64,000 nt of DNA, taken from the NCBI GenBank assembly GCA_000403475.2, contig KE159795.1:62001-126000 (forward strand), given 5' to 3'. Position 1 is the first letter of the stretch. Every line of letters starts with the position of its first letter. The position numbers were made by a program, and so were the translations under genes. Below, piece after piece: positions 49,562 through 57,842 of this stretch. The notes beneath the pieces were generated by a model, which saw only the letters and a list, made by a program, of their open reading frames with translations, was not told where the DNA came from and did no database searches. This DNA comes from Lachnospiraceae bacterium MD308 (GTDB taxonomy: Bacteria > Bacillota > Clostridia > Lachnospirales > Lachnospiraceae).

Positions 49562-51394
49562 TTACTCATAAGCAAACGCCGTACTCTTCATTGTTATTAC
49601 CGCCTCTGCCTCCGTAAACTCCAGCAGGAAGACATCATTCTCCAACCGGGTAAAAGAACCGCCGCTCATCCGTTCTATCGCTTCGCCGTGTGTCCTCAGA
49701 ATGAACCATACCGGCCTTGCCGTCTCCGAAAGCTGCATACGGATATCACGTCCCTCTCTTTTCTGGCTGTAATCAAGCGATAAAAATCTACGGATATGAA
49801 TGTCGCTTTCCGCCGTCGTCGTTCCCTGGAACTTCTGAAAATTCCTCCAGTAATTCTGGATATTCCAACTTAAATCCTCCGACAGCTTTTCCCAGCTATC
49901 CCGTTTATCCTCCGGATACACGGCATCTGTGACATCCAGCAGGATGTTCGTGTATCCGAGCATCGTCTCCACACACCGGATTCTCAGATCATCCCGGTAA
50001 GTATGTGTAAATCCGTCCGAAAGCACTTTTTGTTTCGTGACATGTTCAGACAGATAGCCGATAATCTCATTGTCTTTCCTGTCCTTTGATACGACCGTCC
50101 TTACTGAGGACATTGCTTTTTCATACATAACAGCTTTCATCTCGTCCTCACCCATACTTCCCCCATAAAAGGATACCGCATGATAATCCGGCAAAAGTCT
50201 ATGTGCAAACTCATAATCCCTATCAAGCTTTTCTTTAAGCGGCGTACCCGATATATTAAGCCCGGAGAGCCCGGTCTCCACACCCTCCATATTGAGATTT
50301 TTCAGGTAATAGTCAAACTGTTTTTCCTCCGGCTCCAGACCGTCCTCGTAATCAAGCTGCAAAGCTACCATACACGTAAGCCCCAGCCTGTTTCTTCGGT
50401 ATACGCTCATAATTCCCGGCCACAGAACGTCACGCCCTACCCCTCTCATGTTTCTGCTGTAGATATCCATCAGCCGTTCTTCATTTTCCTGCGCCATAAC
50501 CGGATAATTGGCAGCGACCATATTCTGTGCATTTACGATTGGATAAATCTCATAGGCGTTCATCTGCGCCGCCATTGCAGAGAGAATACCAATCCCTCCA
50601 AACTCCTCCATATAACTTCCGTTCACTGCCATCAGACACGAATCACGGTAATTTTTCTTCCATATGATGACCGGATATTCTTCGGACTCAATATCTTCTT
50701 CATCCACGATTCCTTTCATATAGGCCTCTGTACCTGATTCCAGCTCATACCACGGCAGTATCAGATCCATATCCTGCCGTTTCTTTGCCTCTTTCTTATC
50801 TTTCGCCATATAGACAGCTTCTCCTCCCAGCAAAAAACCATCATACAGATGAACGCCTTTTATCCGGCTTCGGTCTTCTCTCACCCTCCGGATTCCAAAT
50901 AACTTTTGCACCCTCCGGCTTTTCTTTACCACGGACACGTCCGGCATACGGCAAAACACCACATCGCTGCCCGTATCCAAATACTCCTCCAGGGCTTCTA
51001 ACTCCGTGTCTTCTTCCCACCTGATATAATCCGGATCAATAACCAGCATATACGGAACCGATTTATCAAGCTTCCACTCTGCGGACTTACACAGTTCCAG
51101 GGAAGTGTAGCTTTTCATCTCTCTCTTTGTGTAGGACGCCCATACTCCCACAGCTTCTTCCATCTTTTCTCCGCCAATATATACAATTAAGTCCCGCGCC
51201 TGCCCGGAAAGCTTTGCCGCATCCTTATTTACTGAATATGACACGCTTTCTCCCGGCAGCATATTTCTATCCTTCCAATAAGGATTCGTCTCATAATCAT
51301 TCCATCGTTCCGTCATAACTCCAATCGACAGAAACATAAAAAAAATGATAAACATAACAATGGTGATTGCAAAATAGTTCCGACGTGATATCAT
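49562..51394 (-). CDS. PelA-deacetylase-like membrane-anchored protein (DUF2194-like)
   Basis: A 610-residue protein with one N-terminal transmembrane helix (~8-27) and a large extracytoplasmic part. The first ~300 residues form an alpha/beta domain (LIVYIGGEKMEEAVGVWASY, YMLVIDPDYIRWEEDTELEA). Residues ~340-470 resemble a polysaccharide-deacetylase-type barrel with VALQLDYEDGLEPEE (348-352 DYEDG in place of the usual T-F-D-D-G) and YHAVSFYGG. A C-terminal beta domain follows. Its place between pelE- and pelF-like genes matches the PelA deacetylase of Gram-positive pel loci. The hydrolase domain of PelA is absent. Deacetylase activity is inferred; key His ligands are not obvious. Confidence 0.7.
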   Translation of the reverse strand: MISRRNYFAITIVMFIIFFMFLSIGVMTERWNDYETNPYWKDRNMLPGESVSYSVNKDAAKLSGQARDLIVYIGGEKMEEAVGVWASYTKREMKSYTSLELCKSAEWKLDKSVPYMLVIDPDYIRWEEDTELEALEEYLDTGSDVVFCRMPDVSVVKKSRRVQKLFGIRRVREDRSRIKGVHLYDGFLLGGEAVYMAKDKKEAKKRQDMDLILPWYELESGTEAYMKGIVDEEDIESEEYPVIIWKKNYRDSCLMAVNGSYMEEFGGIGILSAMAAQMNAYEIYPIVNAQNMVAANYPVMAQENEERLMDIYSRNMRGVGRDVLWPGIMSVYRRNRLGLTCMVALQLDYEDGLEPEEKQFDYYLKNLNMEGVETGLSGLNISGTPLKEKLDRDYEFAHRLLPDYHAVSFYGGSMGEDEMKAVMYEKAMSSVRTVVSKDRKDNEIIGYLSEHVTKQKVLSDGFTHTYRDDLRIRCVETMLGYTNILLDVTDAVYPEDKRDSWEKLSEDLSWNIQNYWRNFQKFQGTTTAESDIHIRRFLSLDYSQKREGRDIRMQLSETARPVWFILRTHGEAIERMSGGSFTRLENDVFLLEFTEAEAVITMKSTAFAYE

Positions 51395-51423
51395 CTTTAT
51401 CCTCTCACTTTTCTCTAATTACC

Positions 51424-52377
51424 TTAACTAAAAACCCGTATCAGCTCCAGAGTTTCACGATCTATCACAACATCCGACTGTTTCAGAGCGTTCAGAACCG
51501 CAAAAAATGCCTCCTTATTTTGCAGAGTAAAATAGAGCTTTAACCTGCATGTGTAAGCGCTGAGCTGTTCCGGATACTGTTCAGCCAGCCGCGCACACCA
51601 TTTTTCCGCGTCCGTATATTCCTTTACCTCCAGCAGCCTCATGCATACGCTCTCATACTGCTCTTCCTTAAGCTTTGACATATCTTTCTGCCGTATCTTT
51701 TCTGCCGTATCTGCCAGAATAAGTGCAAACCGCTTTTGCTCGACGGAAGTAAATATCTGCAGTTTCAGAATCTTATCCATATAATCAATCAGCATCTCTT
51801 CAACTGCTGTCTCGTCCTCTTTTTCCTCCTGAATCTCCAGAGTCAACGCCTGCACTCTTGCGCGGAATTCATTCAGCTCGTCAACTAAGACCGACGCCGC
51901 ATAATGTGATGACTCCGAATCTTCACTGTCAAGAGCCAGCGCGATTGCTGCCAGCGAATCCTGCATCTCTCCTTTGACCATATTCATCATGACCATCCGC
52001 AGGCTCTTTTTTTCATTTATGGCAAGCGCTTCCTCCAGCGGAACCATATTCCTTGCCCTTTCCTCGTCTGCCATCAGCTGTGTCTTTACACGTTCCTTAC
52101 TAAAGATTACGTCCTCCAGATCCGGAGCCGTCCAGAAAACAAGCTTATCCAGCAGATAAGTTACAGCAAAATAAAGCGGCCCTATGACCGGGCACAAAAG
52201 CATTATGATAAACTTAATCAGATAAGCCCTCCGGTTATCAAACTGCTTTTCCCCCTCTTCCTTTTGCTGTTCTTTAGCCGTAGTAACCGCTAACGTCCCC
52301 CACAGGAAATAGACTGCCGCTGTCAGTATATTTAAAAAAATTACTATCAGAAATATTCTCTCATTCCAATCCGGCAT
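51424..52377 (-). CDS. pelE: PelE-like membrane protein with helical repeat domain
   Basis: A 317-residue protein. Two transmembrane helices (~8-30 and ~53-77) are followed by an all-helical cytoplasmic domain resembling TPR-like repeats (DKILKLQIFTSVEQKRFALI, EYTDAEKWCARLAEQYPEQL, LYFTLQNKEAFFAVLNALKQ). Size, topology and place directly after the PelD-like gene match PelE, which in the Pel synthase connects PelD to PelF. Its ATG overlaps the upstream stop (TAATG), implying 1:1 production with the PelD-like protein. Sequence identity to known PelE is not judged here. Confidence 0.72.
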   Translation of the reverse strand: MPDWNERIFLIVIFLNILTAAVYFLWGTLAVTTAKEQQKEEGEKQFDNRRAYLIKFIIMLLCPVIGPLYFAVTYLLDKLVFWTAPDLEDVIFSKERVKTQLMADEERARNMVPLEEALAINEKKSLRMVMMNMVKGEMQDSLAAIALALDSEDSESSHYAASVLVDELNEFRARVQALTLEIQEEKEDETAVEEMLIDYMDKILKLQIFTSVEQKRFALILADTAEKIRQKDMSKLKEEQYESVCMRLLEVKEYTDAEKWCARLAEQYPEQLSAYTCRLKLYFTLQNKEAFFAVLNALKQSDVVIDRETLELIRVFS

Positions 52378-54572
52378 TATACTGTCTCCCTCTTCAGCTC
52401 GCTGTGATATCCCTTCTCCAAAAACCGCTCTATGACAATCTTCGCACCTTGCTGATCCGTATTCGACAGCAAGGCATATAAATTTCCTTCCAATATACCC
52501 AGATAATCCGTCTGCCGCATCTGAGCGCCGAGAATTCCGGCGGCTTCCTTCCTGTCGTTCTTTCCGACCCCCGTTATCTCAACCAGAGCACATTCCGTCA
52601 ATCCCTTATCCCCTGCCTCAAAAAACGCCTTGCTTAAATGGCTGAACGCTTCTTCATCCAATACGTTCGTCTCCTCCACATAACGCCTGTCTTTCAAGGC
52701 GTCAAGATAACGGTTCGCACGTACCACTGTATTCTGAACCAACGCCCCGATAATCGTCAGCCGATTCGCCTCCGCAAGCGTCATACGCTGCCATGGAATT
52801 CCCCATATCATCAGAATCAGCTGCATCTGCTCAGACTCATATACGGCGCTTGCCATAAGCGGGAGGTTCGCTTCCAGATTTTTATTGATATAGACCCTGT
52901 GCTCTTTCAATTCGTCGTACATACTCTCCATCGCCGTATATTTAATGGAGTTCCCCAATTTCCGGGCTTCCCTGGAAGTAGAGGAAAACAGTCTCGCATA
53001 ATCTCCGTTCGCTACCGTATAGACTGCCACATCCTTGCTTTCCATCAGTTTAGATAACATCTCCGCTGCGTAAAACAATACTTCCTCCGGCGCATACGCA
53101 TCCAGCTTAGAGGTAATCTCGTACACCTTCCCAAGGCTGTCCTTTTGGTTCATCACCTGCATCTCAAAGCTTTGCTTCATCCGGATGTTACTGTCATTAA
53201 TATCCTCAATATCATCCAGTTTTCCGTGGAGATAACCGATCCTTTCCGCATTTTCATCCTTAATATATTTTAACTGATCCCGCATGTATCCCACTATCAT
53301 TCCCAATATAAACAACTGAGCGATCCATACATAGGTATTATAGTCTAACAGCACCTCAAAACCTGTACGGGTATACATCTGGCGGAAACAATACCCTCCA
53401 ACCGCAAAAGCGGCAGATATCAGAGCCTGTTGCTGCCCGTGGATAATTGCAAACAGGAGCACATACAGCAGAAAAAAGTCCAGTCTGCTGAAATACTGGC
53501 TTCCGACCGCCCGGTTATTCAACATAAAAAACGGGATAAAGCAGATACAGTTCTCCACAAAAGGTACCAATTTCTTTAGGATTACTTTTGTTTTATGTAA
53601 AAGCTTTCCCAGCCTGCCGCCGCCGCTGTCTTCATCCTTAAGAAAAGACTCTCTGTGGCTCTTCATATACTCTGCAACCTTCTGTACGCCCGCCTCATAC
53701 TGTACAAAAACCTGCATTGGATATTCCTTCTGATACCTTGTTCCATCCAAAACCAGCCGATGCTTCTGGCCTACAGAGTTATCCACAATCTCAGTCTTTT
53801 CACCCATATATTTTTGAACCAAAACAGCAAGCTGCATCTCATTGATCTCTTCTCCCGAAGTGATATGGTAACATGCATGCGCCGATTTTCCGTCCACCAT
53901 CGCCTTATATGCAAATTCGATCGCATCCTTCAGATAAATCATGGAAAAAGAGTTCCGGCTGTTGGCAGATATCTTTCCGCTCCTTAAAGACTCCAGGCAC
54001 TGTCCGAAACAATAATCCTCCAAGTGCTCTCCTTTTTTCGGGATTCCGTAAACATGATCAAAGCGCAGAATCATGATATCCATTCCCTGGGCTGTACGGT
54101 AGCTGTTGCAAAGCTCCTCTCCATGGGCAATCGCCAGAGCCTTTAATCCCTTTGGCTCTGCCGTGATTTCTTCTCTTACATCCGCCCCGTAGGCGCTGCT
54201 GTAGACTTCATGGGAGGATATGTATACAAAGCGGCCTTTTCCCGTCATGGAATACGCAGATAAAAGATTCGTAAGCGCTGTAGAATAGCGCACCGACTCC
54301 TGTCTCGCCATACTCCAGTCAAAATTGGTATCATATGCTCCCATAAATACAACTAATTCCGGCCGGATGCTCTTAAAGATATCTTCAATACTTTCTGTGT
54401 TATATTCAAAATTATACTTTTCAAATACCCGCTTATAGGATGAACGTTTATCTTTCCGACCGGTCAGCAGATATACCTGATGACCACTTTTATTCATCTT
54501 ATCGATTACAGAATCCATAAACCTGCTGCTGCCGCCAATTAATAATACTGTCATACCTTTTGCCATCCTCAT
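52377..54572 (-). CDS. pelD: PelD-like c-di-GMP receptor fused to an N-terminal SDR/epimerase domain
   Basis: A 731-residue fusion. Residues ~7-310 are an extended SDR (NAD-dependent epimerase) fold, VLLIGGSSRFMD at 10-20, FVYISSHEVYSSAYG at 115-129 and LRFDHVYGIPK, but the Tyr-x3-Lys pair expected near 144-154 is replaced (KALAIAHGEEL), so catalysis is doubtful. Four membrane helices span ~338-430, followed by a coiled coil (435-490) and a GAF-like domain (~490-615). A degenerate GGDEF domain ends the protein. The inhibitory-site motif RQTD (686-689) is intact and sits exactly five residues before EGNLY (695-699), which replaces GGDEF. PelD binds c-di-GMP through this site to switch on polymer synthesis. 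First gene of the operon. Confidence 0.82.
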   Translation of the reverse strand: MRMAKGMTVLLIGGSSRFMDSVIDKMNKSGHQVYLLTGRKDKRSSYKRVFEKYNFEYNTESIEDIFKSIRPELVVFMGAYDTNFDWSMARQESVRYSTALTNLLSAYSMTGKGRFVYISSHEVYSSAYGADVREEITAEPKGLKALAIAHGEELCNSYRTAQGMDIMILRFDHVYGIPKKGEHLEDYCFGQCLESLRSGKISANSRNSFSMIYLKDAIEFAYKAMVDGKSAHACYHITSGEEINEMQLAVLVQKYMGEKTEIVDNSVGQKHRLVLDGTRYQKEYPMQVFVQYEAGVQKVAEYMKSHRESFLKDEDSGGGRLGKLLHKTKVILKKLVPFVENCICFIPFFMLNNRAVGSQYFSRLDFFLLYVLLFAIIHGQQQALISAAFAVGGYCFRQMYTRTGFEVLLDYNTYVWIAQLFILGMIVGYMRDQLKYIKDENAERIGYLHGKLDDIEDINDSNIRMKQSFEMQVMNQKDSLGKVYEITSKLDAYAPEEVLFYAAEMLSKLMESKDVAVYTVANGDYARLFSSTSREARKLGNSIKYTAMESMYDELKEHRVYINKNLEANLPLMASAVYESEQMQLILMIWGIPWQRMTLAEANRLTIIGALVQNTVVRANRYLDALKDRRYVEETNVLDEEAFSHLSKAFFEAGDKGLTECALVEITGVGKNDRKEAAGILGAQMRQTDYLGILEGNLYALLSNTDQQGAKIVIERFLEKGYHSELKRETV

Positions 54573-54641
54573 TTAATCTTTCCACGAGCTACTACATGAC
54601 TGTGAAAGTTTGTATTTACTTGTAGATAATATTTTTATAGT

Positions 54642-54678
54642 TATAGCTAATTATACTATAGCTATAGCGATATTACAA
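54642..54678 (-). promoter_or_regulatory. Operon promoter with overlapping operator palindromes
   Basis: On the minus strand, -35 TTGTAA (54,673-54,678) and -10 TATAAT (54,650-54,655) are separated by 17 bp and point into the PelD-like gene. The spacer contains the perfect palindrome CTATAGCTATAG (54,656-54,667). A similar TATAGCTA site (54,642-54,649) lies 16 bp away, centre to centre. A repressor bound here would block the polymerase and, being between divergent genes, could also control the regulator gene. Confidence 0.75.
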
Positions 54679-54735
54679 TTATTATGTCATATTTTTCATA
54701 CATATAAAAATTTCTACATAAAAGGGATTAATATC

Positions 54736-55053
54736 ATGAAAGAAATCAACTTTAGCAAAATCGGAAGGAAATTAAAAGAAACCCGCTTATCCAGAGGGCT
54801 TACACAAGAATATATTGCCAACATGGCCGACGTAAACACCAGCCATATCAGCAATATTGAAAATAACCGGGTAAAGGTATCCCTTCCTACCCTGGTTCAC
54901 ATATGCAATGCATTGGATGTAACCGTAGATTATATCCTGTCCGATGAATATATTGACCCCTCATCAGTATTGGATGAAGAAATCCTCCGGCAGCTGCAGC
55001 TCTGTTCCTTAAAAACAAAAAAACAGATTTTGCAAATCATCCAAATATTATAA
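54736..55053 (+). CDS. XRE/SinR-like transcriptional regulator
   Basis: A 105-residue protein starting MKEINFSKIGRKLKETRLSR. The helix-turn-helix lies at ~10-65 (GLTQEYIANMADVNTSHISN, IENNRVKVSLPTLVHICNAL). A short helical C-terminus (DEEILRQLQLCSLKTKKQIL) may dimerise. The start is chosen because the HTH begins here and AAAGGG precedes it; an upstream in-frame ATG adds a hydrophobic, family-unlike stretch. It is divergent from the exopolysaccharide operon, with operator-like palindromes in between, so it is the prime candidate for local control, comparable in position and size to SinR-type matrix regulators. Confidence 0.9.
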   Translation: MKEINFSKIGRKLKETRLSRGLTQEYIANMADVNTSHISNIENNRVKVSLPTLVHICNALDVTVDYILSDEYIDPSSVLDEEILRQLQLCSLKTKKQILQIIQIL

Positions 55054-55075
55054 TACATATAATCCTTTTACATCA

Positions 55076-55966
55076 TTACATAAAAAGCCGTCCTTTCTTT
55101 CTGTCATAATAATATGCATGGTCTGAAAGTACTTCTTCCGCCTCTACCTGCGTCCGATTGATTTCTGCTACCATAGCTGAAAGATCCTCTTTTTCTACTG
55201 CGGCCTTCTCTGGAACAACAATAACCTCATGGACGCTGCTGGGCAGTACGTAATAGTTGCTCTTGAGATACATTCCGATTCCTTCCATACGCCCACTGTA
55301 GAGAATTGCCGCAGCCCCGTAACTGTGTATCCGATTGCTGAGCACATACATCTCTTCCTCTTTATCTTCAAAAGATATATGGGCTTCCGATTCTTCTGTA
55401 AGCTCCTCTATTACAGCGCTCATAGAGCTGAAGTCGTCCGGCAGGAATTTGCTTGTATTTTCCGAAGCCTGCCTGTAAAGCTCCTCCTTTTCGACTCCCC
55501 ACAGATCCAGATGGTCATTACGGATGGCCATTGTCGCCGTGCCGTATTTGGTCACTTCTAACAGCACGCAAAATACAATCGCCAGATCAAGATAGACAAT
55601 ATACGGTACATTCCTTAACATCTTCTCATTCGATTCATAATTCACCAGACGATAGATTACCTTTTCTTTCACTTGGCTGTAATCATAAAGCTTTTCCTCG
55701 CCCCACGATTTCTGAAAGCGCACTTCATTGTATAGCCGCAGGATATCCGATGTTATATGATCTAAAGATCCACCATTCTGGAACTGCCGATAGTATTCCT
55801 CCAAATATATAGTTGGGGATATATTAATATCCTGCTCCGTCAGGGTTAATCCTCTGCGGATTGTACCGTTATTTTTTTCCGCCGTATGAATACGGACCGC
55901 CACACTTTCCTTAACCGCCTCCTTTATTCTGCCCTCTACTGCCTGTACAAACTGATAATAAGTCAT
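55076..55966 (-). CDS. DUF5688-family protein
   Basis: A 296-residue soluble protein matching the DUF5688 pattern common in Lachnospiraceae: TYYQFVQAVEGRIKEAVKES, NISPTIYLEEYYRQFQNGGS, LRNVPYIVYLDLAIVFCVLL, and the C-terminal YYVLPSSVHEVIVVPE with EEVLSDHAYYYDR. No enzyme motif, signal peptide or membrane segment is evident. It is transcribed alone, back to back with the Xre regulator's 3' end. The function is unknown. Confidence 0.85.
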   Translation of the reverse strand: MTYYQFVQAVEGRIKEAVKESVAVRIHTAEKNNGTIRRGLTLTEQDINISPTIYLEEYYRQFQNGGSLDHITSDILRLYNEVRFQKSWGEEKLYDYSQVKEKVIYRLVNYESNEKMLRNVPYIVYLDLAIVFCVLLEVTKYGTATMAIRNDHLDLWGVEKEELYRQASENTSKFLPDDFSSMSAVIEELTEESEAHISFEDKEEEMYVLSNRIHSYGAAAILYSGRMEGIGMYLKSNYYVLPSSVHEVIVVPEKAAVEKEDLSAMVAEINRTQVEAEEVLSDHAYYYDRKKGRLFM

Positions 55967-56083
55967 AAATCACCTTTCCAAGTAGCAGCGCATATTTATA
56001 ATCTCTTTTTCTCTGAAAATACAGCAGGAATTCTGCCCAAAGATTTATCAGAATTGACAAAATATTATGGTAACCATAATTAT

Positions 56084-56116
56084 AAAAAAGTCTTGCAAAA
56101 AATGCAAGACCTTTTT
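56084..56116. terminator. Bidirectional terminator downstream of efp
   Basis: A-rich flank, GTCTTGCA (56,090-56,097), A5 loop, TGCAAGAC (56,103-56,110), then CTTTTT. It forms a terminator on both strands and ends the efp transcript. Confidence 0.85.
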
Positions 56117-56138
56117 ACGAAAAAATATAATCCAATCA

Positions 56139-56696
56139 TTATGCCCTTGAGAGATAATCTCCTGTACGGGTATCAATCTTAATCTTCTCTCCCTGCTCTA
56201 CGAAAAGCGGAACATTCACCTGTGCGCCCGTCTCGACGATCGCCGGCTTTGTCGCTCCCTGAGCGGTATCTCCTTTGAATCCCGGCTCGGTCTCCGTAAT
56301 CTCAAGCTCTACAGTAAGAGGCGGCTCGATGGCAAACACACTGCCCTGATAGGAGCTAAGCTTTACATTATCATTCTCCTTCACAAACTTGAGAGAATCT
56401 CCAACCGTCTCTGCATTCACTGCAATCTGTTCGAATGTCTCGTTATCCATAAAGTTGAAAAGATCACCGTCATTGTAGAGATACTGCATCTCTTTTCTCT
56501 CAATATGTGCATTCTCAAACTTTTCTGTCGGGCGGAAAGTCTTCTCTACAACGCCGCCGTTAATGATATTTTTCAGCTTTGTACGCACAAACGCTGCTCC
56601 CTTTCCGGGTTTTACGTGTTGAAACTCCAATATCTGATAGACAACCCCCTCAATTTCTACGGTAAGTCCATTTTTAAAATCGCCTGCTGATACCAT
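56139..56696 (-). CDS. efp: Elongation factor P
   Basis: A 185-residue translation factor of normal length. Three beta-barrel domains are seen: KOW-like N-terminal ([20 protein letters not shown], with the loop [14 protein letters not shown]), OB domain ([20 protein letters not shown]) and C-terminal OB ([33 protein letters not shown]). It relieves ribosome stalling at proline runs. The residue at the tip of loop 1 is Lys33 in PGKGAAF, the usual modification position. It is the last gene of the yqeG-side group, 60 bases after yqeG. Confidence 0.97.
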   Translation of the reverse strand: MVSAGDFKNGLTVEIEGVVYQILEFQHVKPGKGAAFVRTKLKNIINGGVVEKTFRPTEKFENAHIERKEMQYLYNDGDLFNFMDNETFEQIAVNAETVGDSLKFVKENDNVKLSSYQGSVFAIEPPLTVELEITETEPGFKGDTAQGATKPAIVETGAQVNVPLFVEQGEKIKIDTRTGDYLSRA

Positions 56697-56756
56697 GCTA
56701 ATCCTCCTTAAATCTGCCCGAAAGGCATTTCCTACGTTCTTTTCACTTTTCTAATT

Positions 56757-57296
56757 CTATAATAATTTACGTCTTTTTTCAACCTTTTTTTCTCTCTTTG
56801 CGCTTCTTATATAAAAGTGCAGTACAACCCGCTCCAGATACCTCTTTAGCACAATCTGTATCTCTTCTTTCGGATGAATCGGCTTCACGAGAATATTCCT
56901 GATTCCCACACGTTTTGCCCCCCACACATCCGTAAAAAGCTGGTCGCCCACGAACAAAGTATTATCTGTATCGGTTCCCATAATTTCCATTGCCTTCTTA
57001 TAATTTTTTTTCGAAGGCTTGTGGGCATTATGCACATAATCGACTTGTATCTTTTCATTGAACATCTTAACCCTTGGTTCCTGGTTATTAGAAATCAGGC
57101 AGCACTGATACCCGATATTTTTCAGGCGCTCAAACAATTTAACAGCTCTTGCATCCGCCGGAGCACCATGCGGAACTAAAGTATTGTCAATATCAAATAT
57201 AAGTCCGCGGATTCCTTCTTCATATAATTTTTCAAAATCTATGACATACGTAGATGCCACATAACGGTCCGGAAAAAACATATCAAACATAATCAC
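56757..57296 (-). CDS. yqeG: YqeG-family HAD-IIIA phosphatase
   Basis: A 179-residue HAD-type phosphatase. Motif I is IFDIDNTLVPHGAP (DxDxT), motif II CCLISNNQEPRVK, and motif IV LFVGDQLFTDVWGAKRVGIR (GDQ..TD). The family is conserved in Firmicutes and plant mitochondria (GEP4, phosphatidylglycerophosphatase), so a phospholipid phosphate role is plausible but not settled for YqeG. The gene overlaps the aroK stop by four bases. The C-terminus is basic. Confidence 0.92.
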   Translation of the reverse strand: MIMFDMFFPDRYVASTYVIDFEKLYEEGIRGLIFDIDNTLVPHGAPADARAVKLFERLKNIGYQCCLISNNQEPRVKMFNEKIQVDYVHNAHKPSKKNYKKAMEIMGTDTDNTLFVGDQLFTDVWGAKRVGIRNILVKPIHPKEEIQIVLKRYLERVVLHFYIRSAKREKKVEKRRKLL

Positions 57297-57814
57297 TCTT
57301 CCATTTCTGTCAGGCTATGCATCAGTTCCTCGCAGATCGTGGAGACACTTTTGTTGTCTGTCTGGATTACAATATCTGCCGCCGCCTCATATTTTTCACG
57401 TCTCTCTTCCATAAGTTCAGAGATCCCCTCCACCGTCTTCCTTCCATAAAGCACCGGACGGTCGTCTATGTCCTTCACACGGCTGTAGATCAGCTTGGGG
57501 CTCGCCGTCAGAAGCACTACCCGCCCATTCTTCTTCATCTCCGCCACGTTACATTCACGCAGTGCTGTGCCTCCGCCGCATGAAATCACTACATTGCGCT
57601 CAGACTGCAGCTCTTTAAGAAGCTCTGTCTCCAAATCCCGAAAATATTCTTCCCCATATGTCTTGAAGATATCCGGAATACTCATCTTCTCTCGCTCCTC
57701 GATGATCTGATCCATTTCTACAGTTTTCATGGAATACCTCTTACCCAGATACTCTGATACTGTACTTTTTCCCACTCCCATGAACCCGATAAGAACAATG
57801 TTTATATCACTCAT
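57293..57814 (-). CDS. aroK: Shikimate kinase
   Basis: A 173-residue kinase starting MSDINIVLIGFMGVGKSTVS behind GGGAGAAGGAAG. The P-loop is GFMGVGKST, the substrate-binding Asp lies in VEMDQIIEE, FRDLETELL supplies the shikimate-binding Arg, SCGGGTALR is the Walker B-like loop, and the LID Arg lies in IDDRPVLYG. It phosphorylates shikimate with ATP in chorismate synthesis. The in-frame ATG five codons upstream has a poorer ribosome binding site. Coupled to yqeG by a four-base overlap. Confidence 0.95.
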   Translation of the reverse strand: MSDINIVLIGFMGVGKSTVSEYLGKRYSMKTVEMDQIIEEREKMSIPDIFKTYGEEYFRDLETELLKELQSERNVVISCGGGTALRECNVAEMKKNGRVVLLTASPKLIYSRVKDIDDRPVLYGRKTVEGISELMEERREKYEAAADIVIQTDNKSVSTICEELMHSLTEMEE

Positions 57815-57842
57815 ACTTCCTTCTCCCACGCCGGTTTTTGCA

